A stretch of 64,000 nt of DNA from NCBI GenBank assembly GCA_008477525.1, contig SPDT01000004.1, positions 4,340,001 to 4,404,000 on the forward strand, in the 5' to 3' direction. Position 1 is the first letter of the stretch. Each line of letters starts with the position of its first letter. The translations under genes were made by a program, and so were the position numbers. Shown here in pieces: positions 20,334 through 32,118 of the stretch. The DNA comes from Hypomyces perniciosus. Taxonomy: Eukaryota > Ascomycota > Sordariomycetes > Hypocreales > Hypocreaceae. The notes under the pieces were generated by a model. It did not search any database, had not been told where the DNA came from, and worked only from the letters and a program-made list of their open reading frames with translations.

Positions 20334-22167
20334 TCAGTTTGTACTACTGGGAAACCTAATAACATATAGCATTATGCAGGCAAGAGCAGACAATCCCCCG
20401 CTGAGAATAAACGGTAGTCCAACCCAAAGTCCACCAAGATATAGTCCCTCCTTGAACGACGAAGCCACAAGCGGACCCGCCATTAGGGAACCGACCGTCT
20501 CGAGTGAACTCATGCAGTTGAAGAGCATAGCATGGTTACCTTTTACGAAGGATGCCACTAGACTCTGTAGCATCACGTTGTAGGCATTTCCGAGATAGAA
20601 GATGACAAGTCCTATTTAACAGATTCAGCATTTTGTGTTGGTATGTAGTTGAAGGCTTGGGTAACTTACCAAATATCATGACGGGCGCACTACTAGACAG
20701 ACAAATGATGAATGCGCCTATCGCCACGAAGGCACAGCTTACCCGGGCGATGGTAAGATCTTTGGCGAGTGGCGAAATGGAGAGGCGCGATGACATGAAA
20801 TGACTGGCGGTTGGGAGGACAACCAGGAAGAGAAGAAGACAGATTCCCGTTTCTAGAGAGACGAGATATCCGGCCTTGAGATAGATTAGCTTGTATCATC
20901 AGTTCGAGTACCAAATGGGGCCGACCTACCTCGGACCAAGACCATCCATACTTGTGCCTTGCAAACTGATTCAGAATCCTCAACTGTTGCCACGAGAGTG
21001 TCATGGTCACCATTGTGAGCATCAGAACAAGAACATGGGAATTGCCGTGGCGGGCCAAGAACAGAGTGTTCTCCCTCAAACGGAGAACCCCCGCTTGAAT
21101 ACGACCTTGGAGGCCACTGTCCTCTGTCATGATCCTGGCGCGCACGTCCGCGGGCGGTTCTGCTTCCTCGACATCGTCGTCTGCCATATCTGGCCGCCGT
21201 TTGTGGCGAATTATCTCTGGTAGAAAGAATGAGAATATGGTAGATGCAACAGCGCTACCGAAGCTGAGCTGAAGTGGAAGCCAGACATCGTAGCGCATCA
21301 GATGTGAAGCGATGAGACTTGCTAGAAGTCGAATGAGGAGGCTGAGAGCCGCAAAGTAGGAAAATACAGTAGACCTGCAACCGAACTGTTAGAATCGATA
21401 CAGAAGATACCGGACGAAGTAAAAATGCTCTCACCGGTGTGATGGATGTGTCAAGTTGGATAGACCGGCATAAATCACGGCGCCTAGAACTGACGGACCG
21501 CCTCCGATCAAGGTGAACAACGGGGCTATCCATGTAAGTCGTACCGGGAAGATTTTGGGCCACCGACCTGTAGTGAGGTCAGAATTTCCCTTTCTTTTGT
21601 CATGGAAGTCGTGTGAAAGACTTGCAAACAGTGATGCTGAATCCACGAGCGAGTGTCATGCCAGCAGCACACAAAATCATGACCACCTTGTGCCCATAGC
21701 GATCTGCCACAAAGCCGTACGGTATGGCAGCAAGAAGACCTAAATGCGCTTAGAAAAGATCCCGGAGGCTGAAGTATGGAAAGAAATGGTGTTGACAAAC
21801 CTGGTATCAACGAAATCGTGACTTTCCACCCCAACAGCAAGGCCAGCTCGCTTTGAACAGCCTTGTCATCGCCGTATTGAGGCAAGGCGTCGGTTCCAGA
21901 ACTCTTATGAATATCTTTGCAGACGATGCTCTCGAGAATTTCGTTGATTGGAATGTGCTCCAATACGCTCCCCGCTTCAACAAAGGCTATGAAGATGGCG
22001 TAGAGCGCGACGTGAACCAGAGGGAGCCGCCAGATGCCACCTTCGCCGTTGTCACTGTCTCCGTTTTGCAAGAGAGAGGATTCTTCGTTTCTTAGTTCCG
22101 TATATAGAAGTTTGAGACGATTCTTTACGTATCTGATGTCCATGATTCTTTCGCCACTGCTGTACAT
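20334..22167 (-). CDS. Major facilitator superfamily transporter, six exons
   Basis: A plasma-membrane or vacuolar solute transporter; the substrate is unknown. Exons are 22167-21801, 21739-21647, 21567-21435, 21374-20930, 20874-20670 and 20611-20334, joining in one frame to 506 residues. The first membrane helix (WRLPLVHVALYAIFIAFV) follows a hydrophilic N terminus. The MFS motif A is clear after splicing, as GFVADRYGHKVVMI between helices 2 and 3. A charged central loop (about residues 260-300) separates the two halves. The C-terminal helices end in LSALACIMLYVIRFP. The boundary of exon 2 (donor GTGGAT) is the least certain. An alternative upstream first exon cannot be excluded, since the frame is open above the ATG at 22,167. 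The gene is on the same strand as, and about 1 kb upstream of, the repeat-peptide gene. Confidence 0.85.
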
Positions 22168-23491
22168 TGTTCCTGACTCTGCTGATTTGCAAAATGCAGC
22201 TTCTCCTCTCCTCTCCTTGACCCGACCAAGATCTGAGATGATGAGTTGTACATACTTGGTAGGTGGATATCTCAACGGAAATTAGTAGCCCGCATTGGTT
22301 GATTGCAGTGGGAATACCACGTAGATGTCTCGACCAACAGGACGGACATTTGGGCACAATTCTCGTCTTGGCCAACACATTATGACGGTGTTCAGGCCCG
22401 GGAGTCGAGTTCCGGTATATTGGGACCGACCGGGTAAGAAGCGAAGCCATTCCCGCTCGAATGAGGCTCTTCCAAGCCCCTCAACAAATTGAGATATCCA
22501 AGGAGGCGTCTGGTGTTTTTCAAGGTTAGCTGTTCATAATTGTAACGTATGATGAATATATGGATAATATGGAGCAGTTCCCGTTTTACATACCTCTCTC
22601 CTTTCAGGAGATGTTGACCCAACAGCGTGCCTCCTCCTTTTCATCTTGGGTATGCTCGCTGCAGCGGGCGGAACCTGGTGGTCCTCATCATGTTCGCCTC
22701 GGCATGTGAAGGAGTGATGGCAGACTGTTGAACAAGCTGGTTAAAATACAGACAATCCCAGTTTGGTGAGATCAATCTATATCGTTTGCGATCCCTCTCT
22801 TTTGGTCGCCCGCTTGCTCGGTTGAACTTGAAGGGCGACGAATCCACGGCCAGATGACGACTGATCATCCGGCTGTATACGGAGTAGCCTCAGATACAAG
22901 CCACCATCTGTATAGGCTGCTAAGCCCCAGGTAAGCGTCAGCAACCCGCGGCTAAATACGAAGCAACCATTTGGACTTGTCCTGCCTGTCCTCTATGCGG
23001 AGTACTCCGATCGCCGTATTGAAGCCTGAAGTCGCACAGCACTTCTCCGGAGATACGGAGTAATAATACATACCTACCAATAATTGCGACATCGGGTCAA
23101 TCGCAAGGGGGATCCACTGTTAGCGAGGGCATGCTGCTCTGTAGTGCATATGGCCAGGCAGGTTTAGTGGCCCAGAAGCCTAGAGGGCCCTAGACAAGGC
23201 CCCCCCGAACACCGAGAAGGCTCGTGCTCTTCATTCCTCTCGTCACCTGAGCCACCGGCCCGACTCTTCCACAATCCATCTACACAACATTACGAGTACA
23301 GAGTATATATTTGCCGACTGCGGTCGGCATCAATTCGCGGCATCGCGACATCTCCCCAACAAAAGCGCGTGCGACAACCCTCGATTATCGTCTCGTATCA
23401 CAGCAATCGCTCTCCCGCTTCTCCCGCGCTCTAAAGCCGTCTAGATAGTTCAACTATCACGGTTACGTTACGTTACGTTACGTTACGCACG
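22168..23491. other. Intergenic region between divergent MFS and NMNAT genes
   Basis: About 1.3 kb bidirectional promoter region. It contains TACGGAGTA-type elements (near 22,877, 23,001 and 23,053) and the TTACG array listed separately. No gene is found. Confidence 0.55.
23463..23487. repeat. Five tandem TTACG copies immediately upstream of the NMNAT start
   Basis: A perfect pentanucleotide array ending four bases before the ATG at 23,492, so presumably in the 5' leader. Confidence 0.9.
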
Positions 23492-24503
23492 ATGACGACA
23501 AACCCCGCGGCGCCGCTCCCTGTGTCGGCCATGACGCTCGACAACTACAACTTTCCGACTCATAGAATGCAGATGCAGCAATCGGATCCGGATCGCATTC
23601 CGCTCGTCCTTGTCGCCTGCGGAGTAAGCAGCTCCCGCCCGTCGTCTAAACGGAGTGATTGCCAACGCTAACGGCCTTTGTTTGTTGCGAACAGAGCTTC
23701 TCGCCCATCACGATACTTCATCTTCGCATGTTTGAGATCGCCAAGGATCACGCGCGTATGAACACGCAGTACGAGGTCGTCGGTGGATGGATTTCCCCCG
23801 TTAGTGATCACTACCTCAAGGCTGGACTTGCTCAATCACGGCATCGGTGAGCGCTGTTACCCCCCGTGCAGTCGAGATCCCAACAGCATCGGCTCATTTG
23901 TCATCCTCAGATAGAGTCCGAATGTGCGAGCTAGCCACACAAGAAACCCCGGACTGGATCATGGTTGATCCTTGGGAGGCGATCCAGCCTAAATACAGTC
24001 CGACCGCGGCTGTCCTCGATCGTAAGTCACCCCTTATCAGCTTGTCCGCAGCATTTGTTTACTAACGTGCTCCAGATTTCGACTACGAGATTAACCAAGT
24101 GCTCGGAGGCGTTTATAACGCGGATGGCGAGACCAAAAGACCCGTCAGGATCATGCTCCTGGCTGGTGCTGATCTCATTGGCACCATGTCCACGCCGAGC
24201 ATCTGGAACGAGAAGGATCTCGAGCACATTTTGGGCGATTTTGGTGCCTTCGTCATTGAGCGAAGTGGCACAGATTTGAAGCATGCTCTGGCCAATCTCA
24301 AGACATGGGAGAACAACATCATTGCTGTCCCACAGCTTATCTCCAATGATGTCAGCAGCACCAAGATCAGGCTCTTCTTGAAGCGAGATATGAGCGTCAA
24401 ATGGATGACGCCTTACTCCGTGATCAAGTACATTGAAGAGAACAGACTGTATGTTGATGAGTCAGACAGCAGGTCAAAGCAGAAGCAGCCGACGAAGAAC
24501 TGA
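23492..24503 (+). CDS. NMA1: Nicotinamide/nicotinate mononucleotide adenylyltransferase
   Basis: It joins NMN or NaMN with ATP to make NAD or deamido-NAD, the last step shared by the NAD synthesis and salvage routes; yeast Nma1/Nma2 are nuclear. Exons are 23,492-23,623, 23,695-23,846, 23,915-24,021 and 24,076-24,503, giving 272 residues. Splicing builds the signature VACGSFSPITILHLRMFE (nucleotidyltransferase G-S-F-x-P-x-T/H-x2-H), then EVVGGWISPVSDHY, HRVRMCELA and DWIMVDPWE. The ATP-side motif near the C terminus is NDVSSTKIR (ISSTxxR). The fourth exon carries RIMLLAGADLIGTMSTPSIW, typical of eukaryotic NMNATs. Every intron junction restores a known family motif, so the model is well supported. 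Confidence 0.95.
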
Positions 24504-25377
24504 GGAATCAACCTTGTCTGATCACAACAGACTGACTGGAATCGTTCACATAAAGTTCGAGGCTGTTTGTCGAGCCATTTATTTCAGGCGCGGATACCCA
24601 GAGGCGCTCAATGCCATGCATTGGTGTTGCGAGCGCGGCATACAGAACAAAAGAAAACTCCAGGAATTCGCCACATGCCAGACGGGATATGAGAGAGCGG
24701 CGGTCGACCATTACATTACGTTCGCTCAGGGGGTTGAATAGACTCTGAAACATGACGCCCCGGCCTAATTCGCCTTTAGAAGTGGAGGTTAGTGGAAGCT
24801 GTACATACATAGCAGGGACATCTTGGCAAGGAGGCTGAACCATGGGATAGACTGCTTGTAGCGGATTTCGGGGCTTTTCACAGAGGAGGCTACTATTGTC
24901 TACAGATACAGGATAGAAGACGAAACAAAGCGTACCGGCCCAGAGCTGGCTAAGCGTGTTTGACATTCCTTTAAGAAATACCACACAGCAGAAGCCAATA
25001 GGACAGTAATACGAGTCAGGGCTTTGATAGACTTGATGGATAAGTGATGAAGACTCGGAACTCGATCCATCATATCATTTAGGCATCTCTGCACTGCCAC
25101 CACAGAAGTGGGACAAGCCACACGCCACACTTATTAGCCACATTGCGGGGTCCGGGCCACTAACTGATAAGGATAAGGATAAGAATTGGTGGGACCAAAT
25201 TTTTTTGTGTGCTTCGTGGAGGGGCTCAAAAATTGTACCTCGACATTGATGCGATCGCATTCAACACCCACTTGACGAGTCTGTGTGTTCTTTTTACCTA
25301 TAGGTATAGTGGTTCGCTAATTACTCCTGTCTGCCAATCCCGCCATGGCCAACTAGCTGACCTATTGAGCAGTCAAA
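24504..25377. other. Intergenic region
   Basis: 3' flank of the NMNAT gene and promoter of the Rrb1 gene. No gene is recognised. A short AAGGAT repeat lies near 25,168. Confidence 0.5.
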
Positions 25378-26931
25378 ATGTCGAAACGCGCGGCCGACGG
25401 AAATGGCGATGCGCCTCTCAAGGGCGGCGATCGGCCCGAGCAGATGGACATTGATGTTGACAGAGACATGGGAGAGTTTGAGGACGAGTTTGAAGACGAA
25501 TTCGAAAGCGAAGACGAGATTATCGAGGCTGGTGTAGATGGACGACCCGATGCAGAGAGGGAGGCGGAGGAGAAAGAAAGTCAGTTGCCACCAATTACCA
25601 ATTGAGCGCGGCTCTGAAGCAGAGGAGCCATTGAACTTGAATCTCATGACTGACCAAAAGGACGAGCAGATGCCATGGAAGTTGATCAAGGAACCTTCAT
25701 CGTCGGACGGAGCAAGCTAGAACCCGGCCAGACTCTTGCGCCAGATCTCACCACATACGAAATGCTCCACAGTCTCAGCACTCCATGGCCATGCCTGTCC
25801 TTCGACATTGTCAAAGATTCTCTTGGAGACAACCGAAAAGCCTACCCTCACACCATGTACACCGTCGCCGGCACCCAGGCTGACTCGACCAAGGCCAACG
25901 ACAACCAGCTCATGGTCATCAAGTTCAGCGGACTGAGCAAAATGGATCGCGGAGACGAGGACTCTGAATCAGAGGATGATGATGACGAAGACGCGGATCC
26001 TATCTTGGAGAGCAAAGCAATTCCGCTCAACACCTGCACGAACCGTATCCGTGTGCATCAGATTCCCAGCCAAGAGCCTGGCAGGCCGCCGGTAACGCTC
26101 ACGGCCAGCATGACCGAGTCAACAAATGTGTTTATTCACGACGTCACCCCCCACCTGGCCTCATTCGACACTCCTGGTACAGTGATAACGGCGCAGCAAA
26201 ACAAGCCCATCTCTACTATCAGGGCACACAAGTCGGAGGGCTATGCTGTGGATTGGTCACCACTCGTGCCTGGTGGCAAGCTGCTGACTGGAGACAACGA
26301 CGGCCTGATTTACATGACGACACGCACAGATGGCGGTGGTTGGGTTACCGATAATAGACCATTTCAGGGTCACACTAGCAGTGTCGAAGAGATTCAGTGG
26401 TCGCCATCAGAGCAGTCTGTCTTCGCCTCCGCCTCAAGTGACGGAACCATTCGCATCTGGGACATTCGATCCAAGTCACGGAAACCGGCAATCACCGTTC
26501 AAGTCTCCGACTACGACGTCAACGTCATGTCGTGGTCACGGCAAACCGCCCATCTCCTTGCATCTGGTGCTGACGACGGCACCTGGGGTGTCTGGGATCT
26601 GCGTCAGTGGAAGGCCAACTCGCAGAAGCCCCAGCCACTGGCCAGCTTCAATTACCACAAGGAGCAGATCACCAGCGTGGAGTGGCACCCAACAGACGAC
26701 TCGATCGTGGCGGTGGCTGCTGGTGACAGCACGGTGACGCTGTGGGACTTGGCGGTTGAGTTGGATGACGAGGAGAGCAAGGACACAGGCGGTGTTAAAG
26801 ATGTTCCCCCACAGTTGCTGTTTGTGCACTATCTCAAGGATGTCAAGGAGTTGCACTGGCACCCGCAGATCGCGGGAAGCTTGGTTGCCACAGGAGAGGA
26901 GTTTAGCGTGTTCCGGACCATCAGCGTGTAG
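25378..26931 (+). CDS. RRB1: Ribosome assembly WD40 protein Rrb1/GRWD1
   Basis: A nucleolar chaperone that escorts ribosomal protein L3 during 60S subunit assembly, as known for yeast Rrb1 and human GRWD1. Exon 1 is 25,378-25,579 and exon 2 is 25,661-26,931 (intron donor GTCAGT, branch ATGACTGAC, acceptor AAAAG), giving 490 residues. The N terminus is acidic (EFEDEFEDEFESEDE), which suits binding of basic r-proteins. The conserved CAF1C/H4-binding-like block TYEMLHSLSTPWPCLSFDIV follows, then KFSGLSKM with an acidic loop. WD repeats include GYAVDWSP, GHTSSVEEIQWSP...RIWDIR, VMSWSR...WGVWDLRQW, SVEWHPTD...VTLWDLAVE and ELHWHPQIAGSLVATG at the C terminus. The gene is intact. Confidence 0.95.
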
Positions 26932-27084
26932 GGTGGTCGTTTTGACTCGGAATGTGTGCCCATTCATGAATGATCCTTTCTTTTCTGTATATACCCGCCA
27001 CGACTTGGATCTTTCCTGGGAGAGGGAGAACAATAGATGAGTTACGACAATGTGCGATTACCGGTTGACTTTATGTACAGAGAT

Positions 27085-27113
27085 TCATCATCATCATCAT
27101 CATCATCATCATA
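27085..27113. repeat. (CAT)n microsatellite
   Basis: About nine CAT trinucleotides in the short intergenic space between the convergent Rrb1 and permease genes. Confidence 0.9.
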
Positions 27114-27176
27114 CACCATTTCTACACTCTATGGCTAAATATCTACTGAAATATCTACAAAGTCTAGATGCTCCAT

Positions 27177-28833
27177 CTACTTTATCTCCTTGTCTAAATT
27201 TGCCGGCGACGCCTCCGAATCCGTCGCCGCATTATGATCTCCAACAGCCACTCCAACCGTTACTCCCTCACTATTCGCACCACCTCTTACCGGCGGTCCA
27301 GTGAAGTTCTTTCGCGCATACGCAAAATACCAAATAAATGCGATGGCCGCAAAGCCTGCAAACACGACCGACGCGTAATTCATCGTCGTAGCATCCACAG
27401 GCAGTGACACAGGCATACAGAAGATGACCACCGCAAAGACGATCCAGATGACGCAGATGACGTTGATAATGGGGCCGAGGGTATTCCCCAGGGGAAAGGG
27501 GGAGTTGCGGACGGCAGAACGGCGTTGGACGAGGTTGACGAGGACGGGAACTCCGTATGATGCGTTGAGGCAGATCGTTGCCACGCCGGTAAAGGAGTTG
27601 AAGGCGGCAGATGAGCCAAAGTAGATGCATCCGAGGAGACAGTCTACCACGGTGGAGAGAACGAGGGCCCAGATAGGTGCGTCGAGGGTCTTGTTGACCT
27701 GTCGCCAGAGTTTGTATCCAGGGATAGCGCCGTCTCTGGCGAATGCATATGTGCACCTCGACGCGGCAGTCAACGCGCCGATACCTGCAAACATGAGGAT
27801 TCCCAGAATGAGGAACAAGAGACCAAAGCCACCAGCCGCAGATCCAGTGACGGTCTTGAAGAGGAGGCCGATAGGTTGGGAGTTGGCGACGCTGAGGAGA
27901 GCCTGCACGTCTGGGAGGACGAAGAGCAGGGGGATGAGATAGATGACACCGGTGATGCCTGCGGCGACGACAGAGAGAACAATGGCTTTGGGGACTTCGC
28001 GCTCGGGGGATTGGACTTCCTCACACATGGCGGCGACCATACCGTAGCCTGTGAGTGTGTAGGCGGCTGATGAAGGACGTCAGTATGTGAGATGTTCAGA
28101 TATTTGAGATGGGATGCTTACCTTGGAGCAAACCAACGAAAAAGGACCAGCCGCTGGGCCATCCACTGGCAGAAGCATCATAGTGAGCGAAGACGAATTC
28201 GCCAGAGCGACGGCTCGGCGCCATGACAAGCAAGGTGACGAGAATAATGAGCACGCTGGCAGCGGTCCAGTATATGCAGATCTTGTTGATGAGATCCAGA
28301 TATCTCGACCCAAACGCATTCACCAGCGCGCACACCAGCATAACGGCCCAGAAACACAACACCGTCTGCCACTCGTTCGCCACAAAGTCCTCATTGAAGA
28401 TGCTGATCGCACTGAGAATGAGCTGCGCGCCCGAGAAATTGATGCTCAGCGTGACGGTCCAATTGCCCACGAGCGTGAGCCAACCGTCCACGAAGCTCAC
28501 GAGAGGCGCCCATTGCGGCGAGCTGAGCATGGCGGACCAGTAGTACACGCCGCCGGCTGTGGGGAACACGGCGCAGATCTCGGCCAGGGAGGCGGCGATG
28601 CAGACGGAGATGAGGGAGACGAAGATCCAGCCGTAGAGGACGGTGACGGACTGGCCGTTGGTGAGGGTGATGTAGAGGGTGGTGGAGAGGCCGAAGGGGA
28701 CGGCCATGATGGCGAAGGAGAGGCCGAGGATGGACATCATGGAGAGGTTGCGGGGAAGTTCGGCCTTGTAGCCCAGGGAGGCGAGGGCCTGGTCGGCGGT
28801 TTGGGAGACGATTGAAGCTCTGCGATCCTCCAT
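27177..28833 (-). CDS. APC-superfamily amino acid/choline/GABA-type permease
   Basis: A proton-coupled membrane transporter of the amino acid-polyamine-organocation superfamily, in the fungal GABA/choline/amino-acid permease group; the substrate is not predictable. Exons are 28,833-28,122 and 28,066-27,177 (intron donor GTAAGC, acceptor CATCAG), giving 533 residues with about 12 membrane segments. The N-terminal block runs ELPRNLSMMSILGLSFAIMA. AAGGVYYW-like AGGVYYWSAM follows helix 3. The sequence after the intron, AYTLTGYGMVAAMCEEV...PEREVPKAI, is the family signature, and SRCTYAFARDGAIPG marks the conserved cytoplasmic loop. The C-terminal tail is short and hydrophilic. The gene appears intact. 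Confidence 0.92.
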
Positions 28834-28983
28834 GGTGATGGTTTGTTGGTGTCTGACTTGAGATGAGTTGTGGTGGTGATGGGGTGGGCAATGGCCGAGA
28901 AGCCGGGCCGATTCAGACGTGAGTGAGAAGAATCAAGTATGGATATCGATTGGGGGATATCTATAATATCTTGCTGATACTCT

Positions 28984-28985
28984 GT

Positions 28986-29021
<36 letters not shown>
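28984..29021. repeat. (GTT)n microsatellite
   Basis: About twelve consecutive GTT units, about 150 bp upstream of the permease start codon. Confidence 0.9.
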
Positions 29022-29023
<2 letters not shown>

Positions 29024-29868
29024 ATTGTTGCCGTCGCTGACAACTTGGCGCAAAGTTGGCCGATGGCGATGATGTCGCCCAATTCCCAATTTACCGAATC
29101 TCGGAACGTCGCGTGCTCCCCAACTTTCACAAGTGGCGCTTCCGGAAATCAACAAGGGCGTCGTCAAAGAGCCGTTAGTGCAACGCCTCCCTCCAAATAC
29201 GGGGTAATACCAAAGGCTGTGATAAAAGAGAGAAGACCACCACAGCCCTCAATGTCCCCAAGCTTCCTCGGTCTGTCTGTCCCTTTATATCTAACGCTGA
29301 GAGAGACTGAGAGACAGACTGAGAGAGAAGGAGTGAGAGAGGGAGAGGATGATTTGATAAGAGGGAGGTCGGCAAGGGCCGACCAGCCATTAGTATGATA
29401 AGGACCTCTTGATTTATCAATGAGAGAGAGATAAGACTGACAGGAATGCCTGTGCTACTTCGTACCCGCGCGTGTTATCCTTGCAAGCTGAGGCAGACTA
29501 AACTGGATCAAGGTGTGGAATGCGGTAATTTGCGGGGAGACCGAGGCAGGACAATGGCCTCCAATGATGAGCCAAGCGGAGACTCCGCAGTTTCGTAATT
29601 CATCATTATCAAGGGCCTGCTAAGTTGCTAGGACTCGATAGATTGTCTCGGTTATCATGTGGCTTAAGGAGATGTTCCTGAATGCGGCCTGGTTTGATGG
29701 TGTTCCGTGTCCAAGTGAGGATCGTGCCGCGGAATTGGGCAAGATGAACAGATAAGGGCTTTAAAACCTGAGGTTCCTTTGCATGAGCAGATGGGATGAG
29801 ATATCGGAACTATCAGTCAGTAATTGGTAGGAGTAAAAAGTATCCGGGAGACTCAAGACTTACTCGTA

Positions 29869-29898
29869 CGGAGTACTTCGTAGGTACGAAGTACTCCG
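29869..29898. repeat. Perfect 14 bp inverted repeat with 2 nt loop
   Basis: The arm CGGAGTACTTCGTA is followed by GG and then its exact reverse complement. It combines both half-motifs of the palindrome family seen at 8921-8954. Confidence 0.9.
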
Positions 29899-30295
29899 GC
29901 CATTATTACCGGCCCGGTATACGTATCGACGTCTTTTCCGGATACGAGGTTAAATGCGGGCCGCCTCCGCTGGAGTTATGCTTGAGAACGGACCTTAAAT
30001 GGCATCAATGTTCCGCCAAAACGCGGCAACTCGACGCCTTCTTTGAGCTGCTGCTTAGCATACATAGCCTTTCATCGTGTATGTTATCAGTCAAGGGCAT
30101 CCTGTGGGGTTGCAGCATCATATCGCACAAGCCGTCGTCAATGTCGGTGCCAAGTGTAGGTAGATGTCATGATGGAACTGCATGCCTGTCTGTCAAGGTA
30201 TTATCTTGGCGCTCTCCCAAACACCTGGAACTAATCTATGTAAGTGCCCCTTTCTCGTGCGGGGTGTTCCCTATCGTCATGTCATGGAGTTTCCT

Positions 30296-31090
30296 TCAGT
30301 CAGAGAACTTTGCCCCAACGTCATGCATCGTCATCGCGACGTTTGACAGTGTGGTTGAGCATATGCTCGTCAGGCCCTTCTGCCTATTTGCCAGCTCGGC
30401 GAGCCTGTTGAGAATGCTAAACTCCAACTTCAACTTGACACTATAGACGAGCGGCTTCATTGCTGTCTGGATGTTGTAGACGCCTGCGTACTCGAGAGCG
30501 ATGATGGTGACATCCAGCAGGATAACGATTACATTGACGATTATTAGGTGTTTCATGATGCACCGCGCTGTTCCCTTGGTTCGAATGCTGTTCTCGAGCC
30601 TCCAAAGCTTGGCAGTCTCCCAAATATAGAGGCCTGATATAATAGACTCTTGGATAAAAAAGATGGTGAGCTCGACTCTTTCGAAGATGGCATACAACAG
30701 CAAATATGGTCCGGTGTCAGATGTGCCGATGCCGTACCGATGAATGTCAAGGGGATATACACGGCAGGAATCTGGCATATTGATAGGCCCTTGAGTAACA
30801 AACCGATGACAAGAAGGGGTATGCCGCAGGTGGCGACGTCACAGCCCCATTGTACGCAACGCCAAAAAGAATGATGGTGCTGGGCCTTGTTATTAGTGCA
30901 CATTTGACGTTCTCACCGAGAGGGGATTTAAGAACGGAGTTAATGCGTATGGCTGAGTCCAGATGTTGATGAAACAGGTAAAAGAAGCAAAGACTTCCAC
31001 GAAGGAATAGCGTTGCAGTAGTTCAGCCACCAGTACAGCTTTGTAGCTGACTCGTAGCATGTTCGTCATGCAAAGATGACTGACGAGGAC
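30296..31090 (-). pseudogene. Decayed DUF7703-like integral membrane protein
   Basis: The C-terminal part (30,778-30,296) reads ERVELTIFFIQESIISGLYIWETAKL, then a helix, then VYSVKLKLEFSILNRL, which resembles the conserved C terminus of a fungal multi-pass membrane family (DUF7703, from memory). Another frame just upstream (to 30,903) has ATCGIPLLVIGLLLKG, like an earlier helix, and a third (about 31,000-31,060) has YSFVEVFASFTCF, like the first helix. The two main parts sit in different frames with almost no space between them. The usual roughly 60-residue middle section (helices with a TGQSxVLYSRLHL-type motif) is absent. I infer an internal deletion and loss of function. A short, rearranged but expressed gene remains possible. 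Boundaries are approximate. Confidence 0.45.
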
Positions 31091-31201
31091 TGCCAACAGT
31101 GGGTTATAGTATGTGGATTCAACAGTCGTGATTGAGGATTGTGTCCATCGGTAATTGTGTAGGAACGAACGATTAAGACGCCCAGATTGCAGTGGTTCCA
31201 A

Positions 31202-32118
31202 GGGAGTCCGACTAGCTACCAGATAATAAGGTATTTCCCGAACTGAGTATCTGTAGAAACGGCCGATATCGTAAGGACTGGAACATGGACGGAAACCTTG
31301 AAGCTACTTGATGATCCATATGGCGCCTGCTGGCTGCGACTTGCGAATCATGGCTGCGAATTCCTTGTTGCTGACGATTTCTAGTCTGACCGGGCTGAAC
31401 AAACTAACAAGACGACACAAACGAACTTGGCCAATCGCTTAAGCTGCACTATTCAGGCAAGACAAAACCTCGGCAAATGGCTGCATCGTTGCAATGGTAC
31501 CTGATCGTTTCCCGAACCAACTGCGGAGAAAACGCCCCCCAAGACGCCAACATTGTGCGCCACGAGCGTAACGTCGGCCGGCCCTCCATCGCCATTTTGA
31601 ATCAAGCACTAGTCTTGTAGAGCGTTAGTGTTCTAAGACTGGCGGGTAATGAGGTACAAATCCGTGGCTAGGAGCTGGAAAAGGGGGTGGGCTTTTATCG
31701 GTTGAGGATGTCATAAGACTAATACCATGTTTTAAGTTTACTCTAGGAAAGGATCGCCAGCAACGTACTTCAAGAGATTGACACCCCGAGGGTGCTCAAA
31801 TGCTCGCGGGCGATCCAAAATGTTTCATCCGATGCCAAACAGTGGCAATCCACTACTTTTCTCCATATGACCGAGCTGCCGCAGCCATCGACTACAGCAC
31901 TCTTTCATACAAGACACGCCGTGGACTGACTATGGGTAAGTAAAGTCACATGCCATGGCCCGACTTGATGCTCGCAACCTGATTCCAGGACACACAGAAG
32001 ACCGATACTACATCGTAAGCGGACTGTTTGGAACCTGCATAAAGTCAAACTCCGAAATGATCTCTCATTGCGGAGTACTGCTCGCCTTCGATGTCGTGTA
32101 TGCTAGGAAAGACAGACT
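31202..32118. other. Intergenic region
   Basis: About 0.9 kb with no recognised gene or repeat. It contains the 3' flank of the RBR ligase gene. Confidence 0.5.

Larger units (their letters stand above)
28834..30295. other. Intergenic region with trinucleotide repeat
   Basis: About 1.5 kb upstream of the permease gene. It contains a (GTT)n microsatellite (about 28,984-29,021), a GAGAGACT-rich stretch (about 29,298-29,350) and the hairpin at 29,869-29,898. A plus-strand open frame here (29,796-30,446) shows no protein features. Confidence 0.55.

Noticed and set aside
15303..22167. Classic dikaritin cluster
   Set aside because: No DUF3328/UstYa, tyrosinase or methyltransferase gene is visible around the repeat-peptide gene, so only the precursor architecture is claimed.
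28114..28815. 233-codon plus-strand frame opposite the APC permease
   Set aside because: Antisense shadow of a well-supported permease exon.
29796..30446. 216-codon plus-strand open frame
   Set aside because: It overlaps the DUF7703-like remnant on the other strand, includes the palindromic hairpin at its start and has no recognisable domain. Judged a shadow frame.
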